Source: Alphaproteobacteria bacterium (GTDB lineage Bacteria; Pseudomonadota; Alphaproteobacteria; Caulobacterales; Parvularculaceae). From it: a stretch of 43,019 bases of DNA. The stretch lies in the NCBI GenBank assembly GCA_030426465.1, contig JAUHYK010000035.1, forward strand, positions 1-43,019, in the 5' to 3' direction. The number at the start of each line of letters is the position of its first letter. The stretch's first letter is position 1. The translations under genes were made by a program, and so were the position numbers. The notes beneath the pieces are model-generated. The model was not told the origin of the DNA. It saw only the letters and a list, made by a program, of their open reading frames with translations, and ran no database searches. Shown piece after piece: positions 6,957 to 15,055 of the stretch.

Positions 6957-9900
6957 TTATTCGGCTGGCGCTAGACCGCGCGGGAGCGACGACACTTTTG
7001 ATGAAGCTATCAACGCCCGTCGATTCCACAGAAAGTAAACCGCCGGGATGACGACAAGCGCGAGCACGGTCGCGCTGACAATGCCGCCGATCATCGGCGC
7101 GGCGATCCGGCGCATGACTTCGCCGCCGGTCCCGTGCCCGTACATGATCGGCATGAGGCCGGCGAGAATCACAGCGAACGTCATCATGATCGGCCGAAGA
7201 CGCCGGAGCGCGCCTTTAGCGATCGCGTCGGCGAAATGCGCTTCGTCGAGCGGCGCGCCTTCTTTCTCCGCTTTGGCGTTCGCCGCTGCGACCTCTTGCT
7301 TCAGATACATGATCATCAACACGCCGATTTCGACCGCGACGCCCGCGAGCGCGATGAAACCGACGGCGGAAGCGACAGACAAATTGAAGCCGAGGAGGAA
7401 CATCAGCCACAACCCGCCAACAAGGGCGAAGGGCAGCGATCCGAGAATGATCAGCACGTCCGACGCTTTTCTGAAATTCAGGAACAGGAGCAGCATGATA
7501 ATGAGCAACATGCCGGGACCGACATAGGCGAACCGCTCCTTCGCGCGCTGCATATATTCGTACTGGCCCGACCAGGCGATGGAATAACCAGCCGGAAGGT
7601 TCACCTTTTCGGCAACAACCCGACGCGCCTCTTCGACATAGGAACCGATGTCGCGTCCCGCGATGTCCACATAGATCCAGCCATTGAGCCGCGCATTCTC
7701 GCTGCGAATGACGGCGGGCCCTTCGCTGACTCCAATGTCGGCGATGCGACCGAGCGGTATTTCCGCCCCGGACGCCGTCATGATTGGCAATTCACGCAAG
7801 CGTTCCGGCGAATCGCGAATATCGCGAGGATAGCGCAAATTGATCGGGTAGCGTTCGAGGCCCTCGACGCTCTGGCTGACAGTCATGCCGCCGATCGCCG
7901 TCTTCACGATATCCTGAACGTCGGCGATGTTGAGCCCGATACGCGCCGCCGCCTCGCGATTGATGTCGACGTCGATGAACCGCCCGCCGGTGACGCGCTC
8001 GGCGTAAACAGAAGACGTTCCCGGAACGCTTTGTAAAACGTTCTCAATCTCGCGACCGACCTCGCCGATGACGTTGAGGTCGGGACCGGCGACCTTGACG
8101 CCGACCGGCGTTTTGATGCCGGTCGCCAGCATGTCGAGGCGGTTCTTGATCGGCATGATCCACACATTGGTGAGACTTGGCACATCGACCAGCGAATTCA
8201 GTTCGGCCTTGAGCGAGTCCATGGTGACGCCGGGCCGCCATTCGGAGCGCGGCTTTAATTGTATGGTCGTTTCGATCATGGGCAGCGGCGCAGGATCGGT
8301 CGCCGTCTCCGCCCTTCCCGCCTTGCCGTAAACGGTTTCGACTTCCGGGATCGTCATGATCAGCTTGTTCGTCTGCTGAACGACTTGGGCGACCTTGCCG
8401 GCGGAAATCCCCGGATAGGCGCTAGGCATATAGAGAAGATCACCTTCATCGAGGTCGGGCATGAACTCGCCGCCGATAAGACTCGCCGGAACGCCCATGC
8501 TGGCGATCAACAACGCCGCCGCGCCGATCGTCGCCCATGGCCGGCGCAGCGCCAGTCCGATCACCGGTCTATATCCGCGCATGAGCAGCCGATTGACCGG
8601 GTTCTCGTGTTCGGGCGCAATTCGACCGCGCACGAGAAACCCGATCAGCACAGGGACAAGCGTCACGGACAGGATTGTGGCCGCCGCCATGGCGTAGGTT
8701 TTCGTGAAGGCGAGCGGAGAAAACAGCCGGCCTTCCTGCGCTTGCAGCGCAAAGATTGGCGTGAAGCTGAGCGTAATGATCAAAAGCGAGAAGAAAAGCG
8801 GCGGACCGACCTCGACACAAGCATCAGCGATAAGCCGCCAGCGGGACTGCCCGCTTTCGGGATGTTCCTCCAGTTTCTTGTGAACATTTTCGATCATGAC
8901 GATGGTGGCGTCGACCATGGCGCCAATGGCGATGGCGATGCCGCCGAGCGACATAATGTTCGCGGTGATGCCTTGCGCATTCATCACGATGAAAGCGGCG
9001 ACCACGCCTAGTGGCAAGCTGATGACGACGACAAGCGCCGACCGCAGATGATAGAGAAAGAGGGCGCACACGAGCGCGACGATGATGAATTCTTCAAACA
9101 GCTTTCCCTTGAGGGTCTCCACCGATCGCTCGATGAGCTTGGAGCGGTCATAGGTCGTCACCAGCTCGACGCCATCCGGCAGGCTCGCCTTCAATGTTTC
9201 CAGCTTTTCCTTGACGCGTTTTATGGTCGCCTCGGCGTTGCCGCCGGCGCGCATGATGATGACGCCGCCGACCGCCTCGCCTTCGCCGTTGAGCTCGCCG
9301 ACGCCGCGGCGCAGTTCCGGCCCGAGGCGGATGTCGGCTATATCGCGCAAGAGGATCGGCGTTCCCGCGTCGTTGACGCGCAACGGAATCCGTTCGAGAT
9401 CGGCGATCGACTCGATATAGCCGCCGGCGCGGACGATATATTCCGCCTCCGCCATCTCGACGACGCGGCCGCCGGTTTCCATATTGCCGCGTTCGATGGC
9501 GCGGCGCACATCGACGAGCGGGATGCCGAATGAGCGCAAGCGGTTCGGGTCGACGACCACCTGATATTGTTTGACCATGCCGCCGATGGCGGCGACTTCC
9601 GAGACGCCTTCAACGGTCTGCAATTCGTATTTCAGGAACCAATCCTGAAGCGAGCGCAGGTCGGCAAGATCGTGTTTTCCGGTCTTGTCAACCAGAGCGT
9701 ATTGATAGACCCAGCCGACGCCGGTTGCATCGGGCCCGAGCGCGGGCTTGGCGCCGTCAGGCAGTTGCGGCGCAACCTGGCTTAGGTATTCGAGAACCCG
9801 CGAGCGCGCCCAGTAAAGATCGGTTCCGTCTTCGAAGATGATGTAGACATAGGAATCGTTGAAGAAGGAATAGCCGCGCACGGTCTTGGCGCCGGGCACG

Positions 9901-10124
9901 GCGAGCATGGCTGTCGCCAGAGGATAGGTCACCTGATCCTCGACAACCTGCGGCGCCTGGCCTGGATAGCTGGTCTTGATGATAACTTGAACGTCGGAAA
10001 GGTCGGGGATCGCGTCGAGCGGCGTGGCGCGCAGTGAAATGACGCCTGCGACAGCGAGGAATAACGCGCCCACGATGATGAGAAACCGGTTCTCTATGGA
10101 ACCGCGAATGATTTGGGAGATCAT
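6957..10124 (-). CDS. cusA: CusA-type Cu(I)/Ag(I) RND efflux pump
   Basis: This is a complete 1,055-aa RND inner-membrane pump. The copper-specific Met triad is readable: M566 in LLYMPSAYPG, M616 in PMIETTIQLKP and M665 in NRLDMLATG align with E. coli CusA M573, M623 and M672. The TM4 proton-relay Asp is D405 (GAMVDATIVMIEN). The porter and docking domains and 12 TM helices follow the family layout, and the length matches (E. coli 1,047 aa). The start overlaps the end of cusB (ATGA), so pump and adaptor are translationally coupled. It converges on the MerR gene with 36 bp between stops. The role is proton-driven export of Cu(I)/Ag(I) from periplasm and cytoplasm. Confidence 0.96.
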   Translation of the reverse strand: MISQIIRGSIENRFLIIVGALFLAVAGVISLRATPLDAIPDLSDVQVIIKTSYPGQAPQVVEDQVTYPLATAMLAVPGAKTVRGYSFFNDSYVYIIFEDGTDLYWARSRVLEYLSQVAPQLPDGAKPALGPDATGVGWVYQYALVDKTGKHDLADLRSLQDWFLKYELQTVEGVSEVAAIGGMVKQYQVVVDPNRLRSFGIPLVDVRRAIERGNMETGGRVVEMAEAEYIVRAGGYIESIADLERIPLRVNDAGTPILLRDIADIRLGPELRRGVGELNGEGEAVGGVIIMRAGGNAEATIKRVKEKLETLKASLPDGVELVTTYDRSKLIERSVETLKGKLFEEFIIVALVCALFLYHLRSALVVVISLPLGVVAAFIVMNAQGITANIMSLGGIAIAIGAMVDATIVMIENVHKKLEEHPESGQSRWRLIADACVEVGPPLFFSLLIITLSFTPIFALQAQEGRLFSPLAFTKTYAMAAATILSVTLVPVLIGFLVRGRIAPEHENPVNRLLMRGYRPVIGLALRRPWATIGAAALLIASMGVPASLIGGEFMPDLDEGDLLYMPSAYPGISAGKVAQVVQQTNKLIMTIPEVETVYGKAGRAETATDPAPLPMIETTIQLKPRSEWRPGVTMDSLKAELNSLVDVPSLTNVWIMPIKNRLDMLATGIKTPVGVKVAGPDLNVIGEVGREIENVLQSVPGTSSVYAERVTGGRFIDVDINREAAARIGLNIADVQDIVKTAIGGMTVSQSVEGLERYPINLRYPRDIRDSPERLRELPIMTASGAEIPLGRIADIGVSEGPAVIRSENARLNGWIYVDIAGRDIGSYVEEARRVVAEKVNLPAGYSIAWSGQYEYMQRAKERFAYVGPGMLLIIMLLLFLNFRKASDVLIILGSLPFALVGGLWLMFLLGFNLSVASAVGFIALAGVAVEIGVLMIMYLKQEVAAANAKAEKEGAPLDEAHFADAIAKGALRRLRPIMMTFAVILAGLMPIMYGHGTGGEVMRRIAAPMIGGIVSATVLALVVIPAVYFLWNRRALIASSKVSSLPRGLAPAE

Positions 10125-11731
10125 TGCCGGTCTCCCTTTTCGCTCTCTTCCGGCATCGGCTCGATCTTGCTGAGTTCGTAGCCCGTCGCCGTTTCACGGA
10201 ACGCGAAGCGCACGGGCTCGCCGACTTTGACGCTCATGATGTTGATTCCGGACGGCGCCTTGAACGCCATCACCATCGAAGGCCAACCGAGTTCGGAAAT
10301 CGGGCCGTGGTCGATGGTGACGCTCTTGGCATCCATATCCATGCTGACAACGCGTCCCTGCGCCTCGACGGCCGCAGCGGCCGGCGCCGCGTGATCATCA
10401 TGCTCCATGTCCATACCAGCCATGGACTCGCCGCCCGCGTCGTCGCTCGTGTCTGCTTGCGACATATCCATGCCTTCCATCGGGTCTTCTCCCGCCGGCA
10501 TGGGGCCTGTTTCCATATTCTGTGGCGGGGCGAGACGCAGCAATCCGGAATCAAGGCTCGCCTCAGAGTCGATAAGAAACTGACTTTCGACGACGACGCG
10601 CTCGCCTTCTTCAAGACCGGCGAGCACTTCGACCTTGCCGCCGCTTTCCATGCCCGTCCTGACTTCCGCCGGGCGGAAACGCCCCTCGCCGAGAGCGAGG
10701 ATGACGCGATCGCCCTTGCTCGACCGGATCACAGCGGACTGCGTGACGGCCAGCACGTTTTCTTTCGGCTCTGCTTCAATCGTGACGTTTGCAAACATGT
10801 TGGGACGCAGCCGGTCGCCGGGATTGGGAAAGCGCAGACGGGCCTGAACGGTTCGGGTCATCATCTCCGCGGTCGGATAAACATAGTCGACCGCGCCTTC
10901 CCAGCGTTCGCCCGGAAACGCCGGCAGGGTCATCACCGCGCGATCGCCCGTTTCGACCCAGGCGGCCTCCGTGTCGAAAACGTCGGCGATGATCCAGACA
11001 TTCGAGAGATCGGCGAGGCGCATCGCCATATCGCTGGGCCGCAGATACATGCCCTCGCGCGCATTGAGCATGGCGACGACGCCGGATTGCGACGCTTTGA
11101 CAGCAACATTGCGCATCGCCTTCCTCGTGCGCCTTATTTCCGCGATCTGATCTGCGCTCATGCCAAGCGAAGTCAGCCGCTCCGTCGCGGCATCGACCAG
11201 CATCGGCCGTCCGATCTTCAGCGCCTGAATGAACTCCGATTGCGCAGCGACCAGCGACGGGGCGTAGAATTCAAACAGAACCTCGCCTTCCTCCACCTTC
11301 TCGCCGACAGCTTCCACATGAAGCTTTTCGATCCAGCCTTCGGCGCGGACGTGAATGTCAGAGCGCGCCTCTTCGTCGATCATGACGGCGCCGACGGTTT
11401 CGATCCTGCGCGGCATGTCTTCGCGCACAACTTGCTGCGTCTTGACGCCGATATTGTTGACGACGGCGGGATCGATCCTCAGCGAGGGCCCTTGCGCGCC
11501 GCCCCCGGCCTCGTCTTCATAGACGGGGATCAGGTCCATCCCCATGGGCGACTTGCCGGGTTCATCGCGGCGATAGTTCGGATCCATGGGCGCGACCCAA
11601 TAAGCGATCTTGCGTTCGCCGCCTGCGGCCCCCTCCCCCTGCGGTTCATGCCCGCCTGCCCGCAACAGGAAGAATGCGCCCGCTGCGCCGGCGACGATCA
11701 GCAGAATGATGAATATGCGTAGTCTGGTCAT
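10121..11731 (-). CDS. cusB: CusB-type periplasmic adaptor with N-terminal heavy-metal-binding domain and fused C-terminal CusF domain
   Basis: This is a 536-aa adaptor, against about 400 aa for E. coli CusB. Residues 1-25 form an N-terminal membrane anchor/signal. A heavy-metal-binding domain follows (YWVAPMDPNYRRDEPG, then KSPMGMDLIPVYEDE), and then the lipoyl, hairpin and barrel regions of the adaptor. A Met/His/Asp-rich linker (about residues 405-455) connects to a complete CusF-like domain at about 456-530. Its copper ligands are H475, W483, M486 and M488 in DHGPISELGWPSMVMAF, with the H-x7-W-x2-M-x-M spacing of CusF. The protein therefore combines adaptor and metallochaperone. It overlaps both neighbours by ATGA junctions within a cusC-cusB-cusA operon. 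Confidence 0.94.
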   Translation of the reverse strand: MTRLRIFIILLIVAGAAGAFFLLRAGGHEPQGEGAAGGERKIAYWVAPMDPNYRRDEPGKSPMGMDLIPVYEDEAGGGAQGPSLRIDPAVVNNIGVKTQQVVREDMPRRIETVGAVMIDEEARSDIHVRAEGWIEKLHVEAVGEKVEEGEVLFEFYAPSLVAAQSEFIQALKIGRPMLVDAATERLTSLGMSADQIAEIRRTRKAMRNVAVKASQSGVVAMLNAREGMYLRPSDMAMRLADLSNVWIIADVFDTEAAWVETGDRAVMTLPAFPGERWEGAVDYVYPTAEMMTRTVQARLRFPNPGDRLRPNMFANVTIEAEPKENVLAVTQSAVIRSSKGDRVILALGEGRFRPAEVRTGMESGGKVEVLAGLEEGERVVVESQFLIDSEASLDSGLLRLAPPQNMETGPMPAGEDPMEGMDMSQADTSDDAGGESMAGMDMEHDDHAAPAAAAVEAQGRVVSMDMDAKSVTIDHGPISELGWPSMVMAFKAPSGINIMSVKVGEPVRFAFRETATGYELSKIEPMPEESEKGDRQ

Positions 11732-12969
11732 TGGTCGTCTCCTGCGAGATAGGCGAGCTGCGCCCAGGCCTTGGCGCGCGCGACCTGCAAATCGAGGCGC
11801 TTTAACTCCGCGTCGAGCTCGGCGAGCTGGCTGCGAATGAGTTCGGGAAAATCGGCGCGGCCGCCGCCATAGGCGGAGACGGACGCATCCGCGGTCTCGC
11901 CCGCGCGCTTTACGACGGCGTCGTCATAAAGGCGGACGCGCCGCTCCAACTGGGTCCAGTCGGCATAGGCGCGGATGAGATCGCGGCGCAAATCGAGCAG
12001 CGTCGTCGCGCGGTCGAGTTCGGCCGCGGACTTGTCCTTGCGCGCCGCCGACAGGGCGCGGTCCTGGCGCTTTCCGGTGAATAAAGGAATTGTCAGGCTG
12101 ACGCCAACGGAAGCGAAATCCGGCCGGTCGGCGCCGCGCGCGCCGTAACCGCCTTCGATCGCCCAGGCGGGTTTATAGGCCTGCTTGGCAAGTTCAACAT
12201 CGGTTTCTTCAACGCCGATCATGGCGTCGCTGACCTGTACGATTGGATGACGCACAAGCCGGCTTTCGATCTCTTCGACAGTTCCCGGAGAGACAAGCTT
12301 CGGCAAGCCGTGAGGCAGCGGCCGCGACGCGTTCGCGCCGACATAACGGGCGAGTTCGGCTTCGGCGGCCGCTTCGCGCTGTTGCAGTTCAACAAGCCTG
12401 TCGTCGAGCAGGGATAATTCGAGTTCGGCGCGCAGGACATCCTGGCTGGTGAGTTTTCCTTGAGCGAATGAAGCGCTCAGCGCGTCGACGAGATCGCTGA
12501 CGGCGGCGCGGCTCTCATGGACGATCGTTTGCGCATTCGCCGCATAAAACTTGTCGAGCCAGGCGCGCCGCACGGCGAGTTCGACGTTGCGAACCGTCGC
12601 CTCCCGCCTCATGCGTTCGATTTCGGCCTCGCCCTCGCGTTTTTCGCGATTGAGCCGCAAGGTGCTCCCACGCGGTATTTCCTGACGCAAACCAACCTGC
12701 GCCTGCGTCATCGGCTCCTGTCCGAACGCGAATGTGTCTGTCGGGACATTCGCCAGCGCGGTGCGCAATGTCGGATCGGGAAGCTGCGAATCGGAAACGG
12801 CGCGATCTTCCTGCGCCGAGGCGCGCGCGTCAAACCGCGTAAAGGCCGGGTCTTCGGCGGTGACGGCGATCTCGACCGCTTCGGCGAGGTCCAGGGGCTG
12901 CGCGGCGGCTAAACTGCCCGACGCCAGTCCAGCAACGACCGCCGCCATCGCGGCAATAATTTTCAGCAT
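11728..12969 (-). CDS. cusC: TolC-family outer membrane factor of the Cus system
   Basis: This is a 413-aa outer-membrane efflux duct. A Sec signal peptide occupies residues 1-23 (MLKIIAAMAAVVAGLASGSLAAAQ). The mature chain shows the two-fold TolC repeat, with conserved pieces such as LRQEIPRGSTLRLNREKREGEAE in the first half and VSLTIPLFTGKRQDRALSAARKD in the second. There is no N-terminal Cys for lipidation, unlike E. coli CusC. It is the first of three genes (C, B, A) joined by 4-bp ATGA overlaps. The cusC symbol rests on operon position next to clear cusB and cusA genes. Confidence 0.92.
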   Translation of the reverse strand: MLKIIAAMAAVVAGLASGSLAAAQPLDLAEAVEIAVTAEDPAFTRFDARASAQEDRAVSDSQLPDPTLRTALANVPTDTFAFGQEPMTQAQVGLRQEIPRGSTLRLNREKREGEAEIERMRREATVRNVELAVRRAWLDKFYAANAQTIVHESRAAVSDLVDALSASFAQGKLTSQDVLRAELELSLLDDRLVELQQREAAAEAELARYVGANASRPLPHGLPKLVSPGTVEEIESRLVRHPIVQVSDAMIGVEETDVELAKQAYKPAWAIEGGYGARGADRPDFASVGVSLTIPLFTGKRQDRALSAARKDKSAAELDRATTLLDLRRDLIRAYADWTQLERRVRLYDDAVVKRAGETADASVSAYGGGRADFPELIRSQLAELDAELKRLDLQVARAKAWAQLAYLAGDDQ

Positions 12970-13061
12970 AGGTCATTCTCGTCATCTGAGCATGAATACG
13001 GTCGCCGCACGCAGATTGCGCGCAGCGCTGTCTCAAAGCCCGCGGTAAAACGCGGGCGCGC

Positions 13062-13430
13062 TCAGACGCGAGGAGGCGGCGGGTCTAAATGCGACGGCGT
13101 CGCTACAAAAATAAGCGCCGCCGACGCCGGATATTCAGAAAGTTTGAAAAGAGGCGAATCCGAATTCGCCGTTTCGGGCCCCGTATAAAATCCGGGGCAG
13201 GCAAGCGCGCAGGCCGCCATGCAACCAGGGTGATGCGACGGCGCGTCCGTGGCGTTCATGTCGGCGCAATCTTCAGCGGCCATGCCGCTCATATCCGCGT
13301 CATGCGCAGCAGGCCCGCTGGCCGCCGCCATATGCTCGTGCTCGCCCGCCATCGAGGCGCACGAACCCGCAGCTACAGCCGGGCCGACGGCCATCGCGAA
13401 TACGAGCATTATGGTCAACAAAATGCGCAT
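13062..13430 (-). CDS. Small exported Cys/Met/His-rich protein upstream of the Cus operon
   Basis: This is a 122-aa protein with a signal peptide (residues 1-21, ending AVA) and a short mature chain rich in Met, His and Cys: EHEHMAAASG, MSGMAAEDCADM and SHHPGCMAACALACPG. There are about seven Cys, one of them in the SCASM segment just past the signal, and several Met/His pairs, all usual Cu(I)/Cu(II) ligands. The C-terminal 40 residues are less biased and end in PPPPRV. No known domain is recognised. It lies between csoR (13556-13834) and cusC on the same strand, so it is probably co-regulated by copper. Periplasmic copper buffering is inference. Confidence 0.65.
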   Translation of the reverse strand: MRILLTIMLVFAMAVGPAVAAGSCASMAGEHEHMAAASGPAAHDADMSGMAAEDCADMNATDAPSHHPGCMAACALACPGFYTGPETANSDSPLFKLSEYPASAALIFVATPSHLDPPPPRV

Positions 13431-13555
13431 GTCACAGCTTCATTCGTTTGCCTGTCAGTCTAGTCGCACGAAGGGATCAATAAATGACATAGAATGCTTT
13501 ATAACTCCCTTAGCTTCACCGGTCCCCCCTTATACGCGGGAGCGTTTCTCTTCCC

Positions 13556-13834
13556 TCAACGCTTTGTTTTCTCAAACAGATCAACAAGTTCCGTAAATTT
13601 TTCCCGCTGGGCTTTGGCGTTCCCCGCCGTGATCGCTTCTTCAACGCAATGATGGGCGTGAGTTTTGAGAATTTCGCTCTCGGCGCGCGAAAGTGCGGCT
13701 TTCACCGCCTGCACCTGATGCAGGATATCAATGCAGTAGCGGTCCTCTTCGACCATGCGCGCGACGCCCCGCACCTGGCCTTCTATGCGATGGAGACGCT
13801 TAACGATGGCGGCGGAATTAGACACTTTCCTCAT
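13556..13834 (-). CDS. csoR: CsoR-family copper-sensing repressor
   Basis: This is a 92-aa, all-alpha DNA-binding repressor of the CsoR/RcnR/FrmR family. The Cu(I) ligand set is readable as C34, H59 and C63 (YCIDILHQ and HAHHC), with the H-x3-C spacing of copper sensors rather than the His-rich N-terminus of RcnR. The conserved start of helix 1 (AIVKRLHRIEGQVRGVARMVEEDRY) is present. Apo-CsoR represses; Cu(I) binding releases DNA. The operator at 13844-13862 begins only 9 bp upstream of the ATG, so the transcript may be leaderless. A second matching operator is at 20038-20054. Downstream on the same strand are the 122-aa Cys/Met-rich protein and cusCBA. Confidence 0.93.
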   Translation of the reverse strand: MRKVSNSAAIVKRLHRIEGQVRGVARMVEEDRYCIDILHQVQAVKAALSRAESEILKTHAHHCVEEAITAGNAKAQREKFTELVDLFEKTKR

Positions 13835-13837
13835 CCG

Positions 13838-13866
13838 TTGACATATACCCCAATGGGGTATACATA
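13838..13866. promoter_or_regulatory. CsoR operator (TATACCCC-AAT-GGGGTATA) in a divergent promoter
   Basis: A perfect 8+3+8 inverted repeat, TATACCCCAATGGGGTATA, occupies 13844-13862. On the plus strand it fills the spacer after a consensus -35 TTGACA (13838-13843), with a -10-like TACATA 17 bp later, giving a promoter for the gene at 13893. On the minus strand TATATG (13842-13847) can act as -10 for csoR. A/T-flanked CCCC...GGGG dyads are the known operator type of copper-sensing CsoR proteins. Its position between the divergent genes predicts copper derepression of both sides and autorepression of csoR. Confidence 0.85.
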
Positions 13867-13892
13867 GGCTCTCGAATAATATTGGTCAAGTT

Positions 13893-14333
13893 GTGATTTC
13901 AGGGCCGCTCAGGACCATCCTCTTCGCTTTTCTGGCGCTGATGCTCGGCGTCGGGCACAGCGCATGCGCAAGCATGGCCGCGCCAGCGAAAAATGCGGAA
14001 GCCCTCGCCCATCAAGGTCATGAGGCGAACGCCGGTCATTCGGTTCACGCCGCCGGCGATGCTCATCATCAGCATGGCCAGAAATCAACGGCGCCTTGCG
14101 AGCCGGATCAATCACCCTGCTCCCATTGCCAGACGGCACAATTCTTCAAGATCTCGACGAAGCCCGACACATCATCTTCGATACCCTCACTGAAAACGGC
14201 GATAGCCGTATTCCCGATTTCGGCGATCGCACCGCCGGCGGCGATCTCGTTACGCACCCTCAGCAACGGGTATCAATGGCGCGGTCCGCCCGAAGACACG
14301 CCAATCACCCTGAAAATCCGTCTGCTGAATTAG
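13893..14333 (+). CDS. Exported His-rich protein heading the CsoR-controlled copper operon
   Basis: This is a 146-aa protein that starts with GTG at 13893, about 20 nt downstream of the predicted transcription start. The GTG gives a complete signal peptide (ISGPLRTILFAFLALMLGVGHSACA). The mature part has a His-rich block (AHQGHEANAGHSVHAAGDAHHQHG) and two Cys pairs (PCEPDQSPCSHCQTAQFF). The C-terminal half has a hydrophobic stretch (AIAVFPISAIAPPAAIS) and ends KIRLLN. This layout, signal, His/Cys region and weakly hydrophobic tail, resembles DUF2946-type proteins found in copper operons, but the assignment is tentative. It is the first gene behind the CsoR operator. The role is probably periplasmic copper binding. 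Confidence 0.65.
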   Translation: MISGPLRTILFAFLALMLGVGHSACASMAAPAKNAEALAHQGHEANAGHSVHAAGDAHHQHGQKSTAPCEPDQSPCSHCQTAQFFKISTKPDTSSSIPSLKTAIAVFPISAIAPPAAISLRTLSNGYQWRGPPEDTPITLKIRLLN

Positions 14334-14491
14334 CCCTCGCTCGGCATCGCGCCCTATTCCGGGCGCGTAAATCGCATACGCGCAGGTTTTACCCGCGCAT
14401 TGCGATCGCGGCGTCCGGCCGTCCTCTCCCCCATCGCGCCGGGCGCTGCAACTTCGGCATCATCAATAACGCATAAACAAAGGATCTAGCC

Positions 14492-14992
14492 ATGAAACCT
14501 ATTTCTTCCATCATCGCCGCCGCTGCGTTCATCAGCGCGATGAGTTTTCTCCCAGTGAACGCCGCAGAAGACCCACACCCCATGAATCACGACTCCCATT
14601 GCGGCATGCCCGCAGGCGAAGGCGCTATCAATACGCTCGATGTCGCAAAATCGAGAGTAAACATTTCACACGGACCGATCGAAGCGCTCGGCTGGCCGCA
14701 AATGAAGATGGATTTCTCAGTCTCAAAACAGGTTGATCTTACCGCGTTTTCACCTAGCGAGCGGGTTCATTTCATGCTGAAGGCGGAGAAGGACAAATCC
14801 TACTCGATTGCAATGATGTGCTCGCTCGAAGCTGACGCGGGAACGCACGAGGCCTGTATGGGGAAAATGCATGAAATCGCTATGAAAACAGCCGAAAGCG
14901 AAGGCGCGTCATGCTCCATGGAGGGGATGGGCGACATGAAACGTATGAATCACGATGACGGTGCGGAGCAAGACCACAAAGGCCATCACTGA
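14492..14992 (+). CDS. CusF-like periplasmic copper-binding protein with Cys/Met/His-rich tail
   Basis: This is a 166-aa exported protein. The signal peptide is residues 1-24 (ending VNA), then DPHPMNHDSHCGMP. A CusF domain covers about residues 42-110 with all four copper ligands: H60, W68, M71 and M73 (HGPIEALGWPQMKM). Unlike plain CusF (about 110 aa), a further 55-residue tail follows, with CMGKMHEIAM, CSMEGMGDMKRMNHDD and DHKGHH, giving extra Met, Cys and His ligands. A ribosome-binding site AAAGGA precedes the ATG. It lies 63 bp upstream of copA, so it may pass or store Cu(I) for the oxidase. It parallels the CusF domain fused to CusB at 10121-11731. Confidence 0.88.
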   Translation: MKPISSIIAAAAFISAMSFLPVNAAEDPHPMNHDSHCGMPAGEGAINTLDVAKSRVNISHGPIEALGWPQMKMDFSVSKQVDLTAFSPSERVHFMLKAEKDKSYSIAMMCSLEADAGTHEACMGKMHEIAMKTAESEGASCSMEGMGDMKRMNHDDGAEQDHKGHH

Positions 14993-15055
14993 TCGCAGCA
15001 AAGATTGGAACTTCGCCGTTGGGTTCGGCATTTCCGATTCAAAGGAGAAGAAATC

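Noticed and set aside
10124-11722. 532-aa open frame on the plus strand
   Set aside because: It lies entirely antisense to cusB, is full of Arg/His and charged low-complexity stretches, and shows no domain. It is a GC-rich shadow of the real gene.
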